Below are positions 56,301-64,000 of a stretch of 64,000 nt of DNA, piece by piece. The stretch is from Amborella trichopoda. Lineage: Eukaryota > Streptophyta > Magnoliopsida > Amborellales > Amborellaceae. The notes under the pieces are model-generated. The model saw only the letters and a list, made by a program, of their open reading frames with translations, was not told the DNA's origin and ran no database searches. The stretch covers positions 2,717,951 through 2,781,950 of the forward strand of contig NW_006498527.1 of the NCBI RefSeq assembly GCF_000471905.2, read 5' to 3'. The first letter of the stretch is position 1; every line of letters starts with the position of its first letter. The position numbers and the translations under genes were made by a program.

Positions 56301-56977
56301 TGTAGAACATATTCCTATACCTCACACATTGTCAACCCTAATTATTATTATTGAAGAAACAATTTTAAATGAAGGCACTTATTCAATCTGAGTCCAAAAC
56401 CAAGAAAAATAGGAAAGTATACTGTACTTAATTGCTGAATGATATACAGCCCTGGGGCCATCCATCCACTCTGTTCCCTATGGCATATGGTGGAGCTTGA
56501 CAAGGCCTCAACAAATGTTTTCCCCAATAAATATGATTAGTTTGTTCATCATCAGGAACAGATGAAGATTTCTCTGTCGTGTACCTCATTCTGTACATCG
56601 CTATCTTATAATTCTGGTCTTCTAATTTTGTCCCGAGTTTGACCCTCTACACCTGTATTTTCAGCATGGAGGACGCAAAGAGGCTGGCAGCCCTAGTCAA
56701 TGGAGTCCCTTGCAAAATCAATCTCATAACTTTCAACCCTCATAGTGGGTCTGAATTCGAACCCACTAGTGATGAACAAATGGTTGAGTTTCGAAATACC
56801 CTTGCAAGTGAAGGGTGCATAGTTTTCATGAGACAGAGTAGAGGTGATGATAAGATGGCAGCGTGTGGACAGCTTGGGAAGCCTGGAGATATCCAAGCTC
56901 CTCGTCTCCGTGTTCCCCCTAGGTTTCAGGCTTCATTACAAGGGCCTGAGGGTGCAGCTGATATTTTGTCCACATGA
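47312..56977 (+). CDS. RlmN/Cfr-like radical SAM RNA methyltransferase, probably organellar, 9 exons
   Basis: Exons: 47312-47465, 48183-48235, 48675-48777, 53682-53779, 53940-54070, 54336-54444, 54849-55040, 55661-55797, 56665-56977. All junctions are GT-AG and in phase, giving 429 aa. The radical-SAM cluster is CxxxCxxC (CAMNCQFC, Cys169/173/176). Cys162 in CVSSQVGC and Cys393 in AACGQL match the two extra cysteines RlmN uses in methyl transfer. The SAM-binding GMGEP is at 217-221, followed by VSTSG and [11 protein letters not shown]. RlmN methylates C2 of adenosine in 23S rRNA and some tRNAs; the plant homologues (At1g60230/At2g39670 type) are little studied. The basic, Ser-rich first 50 residues suggest a plastid or mitochondrial transit peptide. 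In-frame upstream ATGs exist at 47201 and 47231, so the exact start is uncertain. Intron 3 is 4.9 kb with retroelement debris. Intron 7 contains a broken copy of exon 8. Confidence 0.94.
47977..48072. repeat. ~50-bp tandem duplication in RlmN-like intron 1
   Basis: tatgatattctatgt.ctccatg.caatacatagtatttcca occurs twice in succession with a few differences, at about 47987 and 48026-48030. Confidence 0.75.
50010..50620 (-). mobile_element. Ty3/gypsy integrase remnant
   Basis: The minus-strand frame at 50406-50014 ends with [20 protein letters not shown], then [20 protein letters not shown] and GKLKP, the C-terminal integrase/GPY-type region of plant Ty3/gypsy elements. Further upstream on the minus strand (about 50590-50520), [17 protein letters not shown] resembles the integrase core. 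Frames are broken and no LTR pair was found. It lies in RlmN-like intron 3, opposite to the gene. Confidence 0.8.
51030..51290. repeat. Irregular repeats of gccatacaag-type motifs
   Basis: Variants of gagccatacaaggcatatgt recur roughly every 35-45 bp between about 51065 and 51270. Together with nearby low-quality frames (50698-51109, minus), this is probably degraded Ty3/gypsy sequence, but I cannot place it in a domain. Confidence 0.5.
51385..52266 (+). mobile_element. RTE-type non-LTR retrotransposon remnant (5' truncated)
   Basis: Plus-strand frames, with shifts, give VTIGLHQG (about 51400), a [20 protein letters not shown]-like stretch (51455-51515), [20 protein letters not shown] (51660-51720), [50 protein letters not shown] and a [10 protein letters not shown] end. 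The 3' end carries ttagttggaaaaggctctga plus (TGG/TGA)n. It is the same family as 24160-25045, is dead, and is in the same orientation as the RlmN-like host gene (intron 3). Confidence 0.88.
52267..53640. other. RlmN-like intron 3, distal part: probable degraded LTR element
   Basis: The stretch ggggcgactatgttaagata (about 53271) followed by ~270 bp ending near ...caattgcatgttg resembles an LTR with a TG start, and the preceding kilobase reads like broken gypsy gag text. No intact domain or target duplication could be identified. Confidence 0.35.
55051..55743 (+). repeat. ~350-bp tandem duplication spanning intron 7 and part of exon 8
   Basis: Unit 1 (about 55051-55399) and unit 2 (about 55400-55743) are nearly identical, starting atttcatgaagaatattgcc at 55051 and 55400. 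Unit 2 contains the start of the functional exon 8 (55661). Unit 1 contains its copy at 55312, exactly 349 bp upstream. Confidence 0.92.
55312..55394 (+). pseudogene. Pseudo-exon: broken copy of RlmN-like exon 8 (first ~83 nt)
   Basis: Preceded by an intact acceptor (ggaatagcag) and starting GTCAGGAACTGGATAATGCC like the true exon. It has lost one T, so GACACTTTAAGG became GACACTTAAGG and an in-frame TAA appears. Substitutions also change Asn to His and Arg to Pro. It lacks the 3' half and a downstream donor. If spliced in, it would end the protein early. Confidence 0.85.
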
Positions 56978-57471
56978 ATTTGGCTGGATTCCAGTGACTG
57001 AGAAACATAGGATCTATGTATATTTCTCGATGAGGGCCTTGTTGTTTTCCTTGCTATCTGGAGATGGCTCATGGAGAAAGGTGGGTTGGGATGTAATTTT
57101 TGGTAGAACATCTTTGTATACTCGTGGGAAAATTTGGAGTTGTATATATTTAGAAACAAATGGGGAAATATGCTACAATGGACTTCAAAAAATTAATTGT
57201 CCATTTGATTGAAATGGAGTGATGGGCTGAGTGGAATTACTGATAGAAATAAAAGGAATGCTGATGAAGTATTCAAAACTTTAGTAGAACTATCCTCGAG
57301 TATAAAAAATATCAGAAAATGGCTATGAAATATTCAATTTTGCACAAGGTGTCGTAATAATAACAGAACTTTTAAAAAGTTTTTGATTCTATGTAGGCAC
57401 GTTTGGTACGTATAAAAATATTTTCGTGAAGGTATTTTTGCATAAAAGAACTTGTCCATATGAATAAGGAG

Positions 57472-57690
57472 ATTATATACAATGAGACTATTTACGTTTG
57501 ATACAAGGTGGGCACAATTCTTTACAACCATTTGATATGAAATTTGATGACTTGGATGTGTCACAAAGTTTGAAAAAAATTCTTTTGAAGTTTGAGCTTG
57601 GTCTGGAATAATTGTAGCCAACCAATTTCACATTCACTAGTCATTTTTGTGATCACTTTATATCAAAGATAAATGATTTCACTATACTTT
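57472..57690. mobile_element. ~220-bp MITE, copy 1
   Basis: The left end tatacaatgagactatttac..tttgatacaaggtgg and the right end gatcactttatatcaaagataaatgattt..actata are inverted repeats. Interior blocks (tgatatgaaatttgatgact, gatgtgtcacaaagt) match the element at 61695-61915 in inverse orientation. The target duplication is not resolved. It lies about 500 bp downstream of the RlmN-like stop. Confidence 0.75.
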
Positions 57691-57880
57691 TCCATGATTA
57701 AGTGTGGGAGTTTTTTCACCCCAAATGATCCTAGTGCATTTTTTTACACCAATTGACAACCAATTGGTATGAAATAACTCCCATGTAGTACTTTCGTGCA
57801 AGAAAATATTTTCACACAAACATGTTTTTTTTAAAAAAAACTTCCCCGGAATATGTGAAAGAGCTAGAACACTTTCATTT

Positions 57881-58040
57881 CCTAGTTAAAATGCAGTGGC
57901 CCCTGAATATATCTAATAATATCCAGGTCTTGTTTTGGCGGGTTTGTCTCTAGATACCATCCTAGTTAAAATGCAGTGGCCCCTGAATATATCTAATAAT
58001 ATCCAGGTCTTGTTTTGGCGGGTTTGTCTCTAGATACCAT
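57881..58040. repeat. Perfect 80-bp tandem duplication
   Basis: 57881-57960 and 57961-58040 are identical base for base (both begin cctagttaaaatgcagtggc). No gene lies here. Identity over 80 bp implies a very recent duplication or an assembly/collapse error. Confidence 0.95.
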
Positions 58041-59104
58041 CCATTGAGGGGTAGTGACCCAGTGGAGTGTGTTTTGTTCACAATCCATTGATTAATAGCA
58101 AGGACTGAAAAACCCCTTATACCGATTCAAACTGATCTTAGACTGATCTAAATCGCTGATCCAACATTTTGACACAAATTTGTGAGGTGAACGATCCGCC
58201 CTACCGATACAAGCACCATTAACCAACAAGGTTATTTGGAAACAAGTGAGAGTTGTGGGTGTTTTAGCATCAATTTTCTTTAATAAATGCGGTAAAGAAT
58301 CCTCACCAATCTGCCGGACTGTTCTCTTTTTTGCTTATGAAACACTTTGGTAAAGAGCATAAGTTAGTTTTTTTAAAGAGTCACTGAAGTGGTGTCAATG
58401 GGAATAAAAACCATAATATGGTGCCTAAAGTATGAGGGTGTTATCACCATAACTCTAGCCTTTTTTCTGAATCAAGGTTTTCAATAGTAACAGTTCGGTA
58501 GAAAGTAAGGCCCATAAAATCATGACTATAAAGAAGTGCCTCTATAAGTCTTTTAGGCCTCTAAGGCTATAAAGAACCATGGCCCTTGGTAAGTAAATGA
58601 TTCGCTTTAGGTTAGATTATTTGATTTGAAATTTTTAGATCCACTAAAAATTGTAAGTATTTCAAAATTTTGAGTTCCTAAACACAATTGGAATGAATTG
58701 GGTGCTCTACGTGTAATCTTAGGGTGATTTATTTTTTGTTGATCCATGGTGCGTATAGGTTTAGCGGGTGAGGTTTCAAAAGTTGGGGTCTTAAAAAAAA
58801 TAAAAATAAAAGTTGTCTATAAAAACTCTATTTATTTTTGTATATGGAGGTCAGAATTATTCTTTTTTAAATTTTAAAATGGGTGGCAACAAGAATTAAC
58901 ACAAAGTTAAAAAAAAAATTAATAAAATTCTTGGACTTCATAACTCACTCCAAGCCACCATATCTAATGAGTAAGAATAAGCATAACCAGTTTTGATTGA
59001 ACCACTCAGTAGAGTTAATCGTGGTAAGAAAGGACCAGTTTTGATTGAACCACCCAGTAGAGTTAACCGTGGTAAGAAGGGCATGTCTATTTTTAAAATT
59101 TATT
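58041..59104. other. Intergenic, no gene; 48-bp tandem duplication
   Basis: A 48-bp unit (accagttttgattgaacca..agagttaa.cgtggtaagaa) occurs at 58986 and 59034 with a few differences. Nothing else was recognised. Confidence 0.65.
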
Positions 59105-59473
59105 AATGGATGAAATTTCCATAGGGCTTAGGCTTTATGAAGACAAAACAAAACTTCACACCTAAAATCTTCATCTAGAAAGCACTTTTGTCATCTAAAA
59201 TCTAAAACTAATTTTCTACATCGACAATAAAATTTGAAACTCAAAAAATGGTATAGATCTTGCATAAATGTGAACACTTCATTTTAGGATAAAATGGATG
59301 GTCTAAATGATTTGTTGCAATATACACTATTTTTAAATTTTGAAATCCTAACATATAACATAATGTTGAAGCTGAGATAATCGGTTTCAATAATTTTCTT
59401 GGATTTTAATTTTTGATGAGCTAGGTGAGGCTTTTCTTATTTTGATAGGCCCTATCAAACTATTTTCCTTTAT
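59105..59473 (+). repeat. Dispersed ~370-bp repeat, copy B
   Basis: Same family and orientation as 20235-20612 (taggctttatgaa, tgaaactcaaaaaatggta, gaggctttt...gatagg..ctat, ttttccttt). It ends about 120 bp upstream of the PSA3-like start codon, so the gene's proximal promoter is directly adjacent. Confidence 0.65.
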
Positions 59474-59593
59474 TAATTTGCTATCCTAAATCCGCAAAAG
59501 GAATCACCACCGTTGATTCAAGATATAATCTGCTGCACTGAATTATCATATAAGAAAGAAAAAGACCATAGGTTTTGAGAGCGGGCGGCCACC

Positions 59594-62310
59594 ATGGCTG
59601 CAGCTTCATCCACCACTCTAAACACTTCTTCTCTCTCCACGCATTCTCACCACCTCAAAAACCTAAAGAAACCTCTCTCTAAACTCAAATCGCAATTTCT
59701 TCCAAACCCCGGTTTCTTGCTCAAGTCCTCTCTCTCTCTAGAATTATACCGCCGAAAATGGAGGAACAGAGGAAATGGGTTGGCAATTACAGCTTACATG
59801 GAGAGACCCAATTCGTTTGGGGGCTTTGTGAGAAACGTTGTCGGCTCTCTCCCAGTTGTGGGGCTCTTAGCGAGGATTTTGAGTGATGAAGGAGGAGTAG
59901 GAGGTGATCTTGTTGATTTTGCAGAGTTTCGCAGACGGGTGGGAAAGAGATGCAGTAACATTGATTCTCAAGCTTTCTATGATTTCAAAGAGCGGCGAGG
60001 CCGGGTAAGCTTGAGTTTTTATTGGGTTCTTTTCCTTTTTTTTTGTTGGTAATTTTTTGCTGAATTGAGATTGATAATAGAAATTCCCTGGTTTTTATTC
60101 TTAAGTTTCAACCTCCATTTTGTTGGTAATTTCAGGTACGAGAAACGGAATTCTTTTCCAAGGAAAATAAAGTTATCAATTTGTGTTTAGTTTTAAAATT
60201 TTCATTTTTGGATACTAAAACAACCGGAGTATTTTTGCTGATAACATTGCTGAAGTGCTTTCTTTTCTGTTAATTGGATTATATTCCTGAATGAATTAGT
60301 GTCTTCACCTTATGGATGAAGTGGAAAAGAATCAATGTTTTCCATGTGATGCTGAGAGAAATCATATCCAAATCAATGTGAAATTACTTGGCTCAGGCTG
60401 TGGGCGTCATAACCCAGGGGAGTTTGAGTGGACTTGCTCAAGTCATGTGCGAGCCCTTAATTGCAAAAGGAAATTACAAAAAAATAAAATAAAATTAAAT
60501 ATAAATATCAATCAAGAGCGAAAGAACTTGTAAAATACACTAATAGGAATCTACAAAAACTAGAAAGAAGTATGCGAGAGATGGAATGGGATAAAATCGA
60601 TTTATAGCTTGAAACAGTTCAGAAAAATAAAACAAAATGAAAAATAGAAAACTAGAGCATATAGTAAGAAAAATTGACAAATTATCATAAAAAACATCGA
60701 AAATATTTTACTAAATAAATAATAAGACGTTCTAATCATGCCTAGTTTGTGACCAGGGCACATCACGGTGCCGAGGCCAAGTTTTAGGACACTGTATTCA
60801 ATCTTCAAGGACAGGGGTGTTTTGTCCCTTGTGTTAGTGGTTGGGTTAGAAGTTAACACTGTGCTTTTTGGTTCAAATCTCGGCTTATCCATCCAAAAGA
60901 AAAAATAGAAAGAAAAATTATGGAATTCCATTCTGTGTTTTACTTTAAATGGTGGTTATAAAAAAATTGAATGGTTTTCCATGAAATGATTAAGAGAGCA
61001 TTGTGTATACATGCTTATTGTCCAGCAACTAAGGGAAAAAAAAGAATAAAAAACACTTATTTAAGAATCAATACTACAGATTCTTAGAAGCATGCATGAA
61101 ACTAAAGAAAGCACTTATTTAAGAATCATTGAACACTTAAACCTATAAATCCCAAATCTACCTAACTTAATGGGCATGTGTCAAAGAAATATTGCAAAAT
61201 GGTGAAACAATGAGTACATGAATGAAAATAATAAGAATGGTTGGTGCGAGATATCACCCTATCAAACTTTCTCCAGGTGGTTATACAGAGGGAAAAACAT
61301 GAAACAAATTTCCAGAGTGAAACTCCAAGAATCTCCACCCTGTGAGGGAGGGAGAAGAAGAACAGGGCGGGGGGGAGAGATGGGTGAAATCTCTTCCTTT
61401 TTTGTTTCTCTTTCTTTCGTATTTCCATTTCTATGGTTTGAGGTATATCTCCTTGGTAGGCAGGAGACCCTCTGTATGTTCTCCTGTGCTGCTGGTTGCC
61501 TGCCGTAGGTGCTGGCCTCCTCAAATCGGAGGACATTTTGAGTGGGGCTGCTCGGCTTCGCATATCTAACGATATAGAATTCGAGGAGGAGACGTTCTTT
61601 GCCATGATGAATGAAGCAAAAGAGGTCAACTACCCTTCTTCTTGAAGTCTAATCCCTTTTGTCTTTCTAAATTTTGGATTTTTTTTATTGGAAAGTATAA
61701 AATGAGACCATTTACCTTTGATACAAAGTGGTCACAATAATCATTGCCATTGGATGTGAAATTGAGTGGCTGCAATTATTCCATTGGCCAAGCTCAAACT
61801 TCAAAATAAATTTTCTCCGACTTTGTGACACATCCAAGCTATCAAATTTCATATCAAATGGTAGTAAAAATTTGTGACCACCTTGTATCAAAGGTAAATG
61901 GTCTCATTGTATACAATCCCTTTTTTTATTTGATCTCAAGATTTATGTTTTATATCCAGGCTTACCGAATTCTTTTATTGCAGAGAAGAGATAAGCTGAA
62001 ATCTGCAAGTCCAGAAATTCCAATGGCTCTCAGGGCTGAGAAAGCATTGGAAACCATATATGTTTGCTGTTTTGGTAAGGACTTAATTGAAGAAGAAGAC
62101 GAGAAACTATTGTGTATCATGCTTAATGCAGTTTTTCAAACTGTTGGGCAAGAAGAGATTAATAGGATGGTGAATTTGAAGGCTAAGCAAGCGGCTGAGA
62201 ATAAGGAACAAGAGCCTTCAGAGAAGCAGCAGACTTTGTCAAACGAAGCTAGACAATTACAGTTGAAGGAACTCGAGTTCCTAAAACAAAACAGCGAAAG
62301 CTTTCAGTAA
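59594..62310 (+). CDS. PSA3: Plastid protein resembling photosystem I assembly factor PSA3, 3 exons
   Basis: Exons: 59594-60004, 61460-61624, 61984-62310. All three are phase 0, giving 300 aa. The start is in a strong plant/Kozak context (gccaccATGGC), and a weak TATA-like catataag lies about 45 bp upstream. The first 70 residues are Ser/Thr/Leu/Lys-rich and lack acidic residues until an ELYRR stretch, as in chloroplast transit peptides. The mature part contains RCSNIDSQAFYDFKERRGR, a hydrophobic AGDPLYVLLCCWLPAVGAG (about 138-156), then DIEFEEETFFAMMNEAKE, YVCCFGKDLIEEEDEKLL, and a charged, probably helical tail. This order matches my recollection of plant PSA3/PDE329 (At3g55250, about 277 aa). 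That protein is needed for PSI assembly on the stromal side of thylakoids. The family name is from memory, without a search. Intron 2 carries a MITE. The gene converges with the DUF936-type gene 630 bp downstream. Confidence 0.8.
60005..61459. other. PSA3: PSA3-like intron 1: no further feature recognised
   Basis: A 1.45-kb intron between phase-0 exons. It contains a short direct duplication (gaaagcacttatttaagaatca-like, about 61050 and 61108) and no conserved coding frame. The frames at 60602-60931 (minus) and 61162-61629 (minus) have no family features, and the latter overlaps exon 2 on the opposite strand. Confidence 0.6.
61695..61915. mobile_element. ~220-bp MITE, copy 2, in PSA3-like intron 2
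   Basis: Inverted ends: gtataaaatgagaccattta / taaatggtctcattgtatac, then cctttgatacaaagtggtca / tgaccaccttgtatcaaagg. It shares its interior with the copy at 57472-57690 in opposite orientation. It fills most of the 359-bp intron 2. Confidence 0.85.
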
Positions 62311-62939
62311 ATTTGAACCATTTTAAAATTTGAACCATTTTAAAGTGTCTTGTGATTATCTCAGGTCAGGTCTATACACGTCATGTATGCTAGAATGGAA
62401 CAGATTAGTTTTGAATGATATTCCAGAGTGTATTTGGTCTCTTGAATCTGAACAAGTGGAAATTATGACTTATTTGGTTTGTAACACACAAAAGTTGTCA
62501 GTCGCCCAAAAGAAATGGAGCTTAGGTTGGTTACTTTACTTGGTGTGGTGTTTCTGTTTATCTTTTTTAGTCTTTAATCCTTGCCTCTCACTTTACAAAA
62601 GCCCATCAATAGAAACATCTGTACTTCTCAACTGCAATGATAGGTCATACTTATCTCATGGCCTGGACAACAAACAACAAAGTAACATTATGGGTTTCTT
62701 CATATATCTTTTGACTTGTTTCATCACATTGGAAGAACACTTAAATCAGGACTTAGAACTTCTAAAATACAAGTCTCTCAGCTACACCTCTAATACAAAG
62801 TACAAACCTCACATAGCCTGCAAATCTTACAAGTCAATAAGAGATCAATGAATATGTAATAACGACATGAAGTCTAGGTTTACAATTCTGACACAAATTG
62901 AGCAACCCCTCAATCAAATCAAGCCATTGCTTCACAACA
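62311..62939. other. Convergent intergenic region between PSA3-like and DUF936-type genes
   Basis: A duplicated aatttgaaccattttaaa lies just after the PSA3-like stop (62310-62345). A 173-codon frame at 62330-62851 has no recognisable features and probably overlaps the two 3' UTRs. Confidence 0.6.
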
Positions 62940-63928
62940 TTAGCATGGGTTTTTCACCCTAATCCTCAACTTTCTTGCTATTTGAGCAGCTCTAGGATGA
63001 ACTGGCCTCTTACTGTTATCACACAGTTCCATCTCCACCCAGTTTATGACTTTAAGTATGAGAGATTGAGGCCACACCGCCTTCTTCAAATCACCCTGGT
63101 TCGATCCCCTACTCTTCTTAATACCTCTCTCTAAAGCCTCCTCCAAAAATTCCATAAACCAGTTCCCTGCCTCTGTATCTATCTGCTTTCCCAGTTTAAT
63201 CAGATGGCTAAAACTAGTAGTACTGCTAGTATTAGTACAAGTATTAGACTTTTTCTTCATTTCATCACTTATAGAATTAATGGCTTCTGCTGGTTTTTTC
63301 TCCATCGGTAAAGCCTTCTGATTGGAGCTCGATCTTGTCACTCGAGCTCGAGTAGTAATGCTAGTATTAGCACTAGTAGATTTTGGGTTGTTTCTTTCAG
63401 GTGTGACTGAAACTGATTGAGATAGCAAGGGCCTCTTCTTACATAGGCTCTTGTGTATGCTTTGATCAATGGCATTGTATTGGAGTTCTAATAGAACTGA
63501 TGAATCCAAGTCCCCTGCATTTCTTTTAAATTTTTCTCTCTCATCGCAAGTGCCCAAGCTTTGAATTGGGTGGCCAGAATTAGCGGTAGTGGTTGCTGCT
63601 AGAATTGCTTCCATGTCGGCCACTGCTTGTATCATTTGGGGATGTAGAGACAGAAACTGATCGAAGCAGGCAGCCGGTGCATCTGATCTAGCTCCCAAGC
63701 ACAAGTCTGAAAATGTCCTGGAAATTGGTACATTAAATTTCATTAGTGGATACCCATCTGATGACTGCAGTAGAATCAGAGAGAGAGGGAGAGAGAGGAT
63801 AAAGGAGAATAAATGATGGGTTTTGAGATTCATTACTTGAGAAGGCGGGCTATAGTTTCGGTTGCAGATGCATCTCTCAGCGCTTGAAGAGCGATTCTCT
63901 GAGCTGTTTCCCTCTGTTGCATTACCTC
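62940..63928 (-). CDS. DUF936/DUF6857-family protein, 3' end only (last two exons)
   Basis: Exons (minus): 63928-63837 (92 nt, phase 0 to 2) and 63717-62940 (778 nt to TAA). Together they encode 289 residues beginning [20 protein letters not shown] and continuing [19 protein letters not shown]. The C-terminal block is [14 protein letters not shown], then [18 protein letters not shown]. Both blocks are typical of the C-terminal DUF6857 part of plant DUF936 proteins. Two Arabidopsis members, CORD1 and CORD2, affect cortical microtubules during xylem wall patterning; any such role here is inference. A Ser/Thr-rich linker joins the two blocks. The N-terminal DUF936 domain and the start codon lie beyond position 64000. 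The intron upstream of the first visible exon contains a (GA)n microsatellite. An apparent signal peptide starting at 63833 is intron sequence, not part of the protein. Confidence 0.86.
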
Positions 63929-63950
63929 CTGTGAAATCACATGGATTCTC

Positions 63951-63954
<4 letters not shown>

Positions 63955-63992
<38 letters not shown>
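63955..63992. repeat. (GA)n microsatellite
   Basis: An uninterrupted (GA)19-type run in the intron upstream of the first visible DUF936-type exon, close to the end of the window. Confidence 0.97.
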
Positions 63993-63995
<3 letters not shown>

Positions 63996-64000
63996 TAGTA

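Noticed and set aside
61825-62310. 161-codon frame beginning MTHPSYQISYQMVV
   Set aside because: The N-terminal part is a MITE in intron 2. Coding sequence begins at 61984 after the cag acceptor and belongs to the PSA3-like gene.
62330-62851. 173-codon frame between the convergent genes
   Set aside because: No family features and no splice or homology support. It overlaps the expected 3' UTRs.
62940-63833. 297-codon frame starting with an apparent signal peptide ([20 protein letters not shown])
   Set aside because: The first ~39 codons are intron. The conserved protein enters at an acceptor (63717) and is joined to the exon at 63928-63837, so the signal-like start is an artefact.

Overview
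This is nuclear DNA from a flowering plant. The evidence is spliced genes with GT-AG introns and conserved plant protein families, long A+T-rich introns loaded with LINE, RTE and Ty3 remnants and MITEs, and many (CT)n/(GA)n runs. Three runs of N are assembly gaps. Multi-kilobase introns filled with old transposons point to a medium or large genome. I cannot fix the lineage from the sequence alone.

Layout. (1) 657-16409, minus: a complete six-exon group C Raf-like protein kinase of the MRK1/CBC clade (355 aa). Its large introns hold two LINE remnants and several foldback elements. (2) 16.4-22.5 kb: intergenic DNA with an 879-bp foldback element (9-bp target duplication) and a hAT-type MITE (8-bp target duplication). 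(3) 22531-40322, minus: a complete 19-exon HD-domain dNTP triphosphohydrolase, the plant SAMHD1 homologue VENOSA4 (471 aa), with a 16-nt microexon. One 6.6-kb intron contains an RTE remnant and a probable 3-kb solo LTR. (4) 40.3-47.3 kb: intergenic DNA with one MITE and a diverged tandem duplication. (5) 47312-56977, plus: a complete nine-exon RlmN-like radical-SAM methyltransferase (429 aa) with an internally duplicated, frame-broken copy of exon 8. A 4.9-kb intron contains Ty3/gypsy and RTE remnants. (6) 59594-62310, plus: a three-exon plastid protein resembling the photosystem I assembly factor PSA3 (300 aa). (7) 62940-63928, minus: the last two exons of a DUF936/DUF6857-family gene whose 5' part lies beyond the window.

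How the genes relate. The five genes do not form an operon or a recognised cluster. VEN4 acts in dNTP balance, and its mutants are known for leaf and chloroplast defects. The RlmN-like and PSA3-like proteins carry likely organelle transit peptides. I see no sequence evidence that this shared organelle theme is more than chance linkage.

No undescribed multi-gene system was found. The most interesting structures are the four foldback elements with exact 9-bp target duplications, one of which is a near-palindrome inside a transcribed VEN4 intron. Next are the pseudo-exon duplication in the RlmN-like gene, the VEN4 microexon, the repeat-rich probable solo LTR, and an anomalous ACGT-rich patch beside a gap. 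All exon joins were read by eye from splice signals and family conservation; no transcript data were available.
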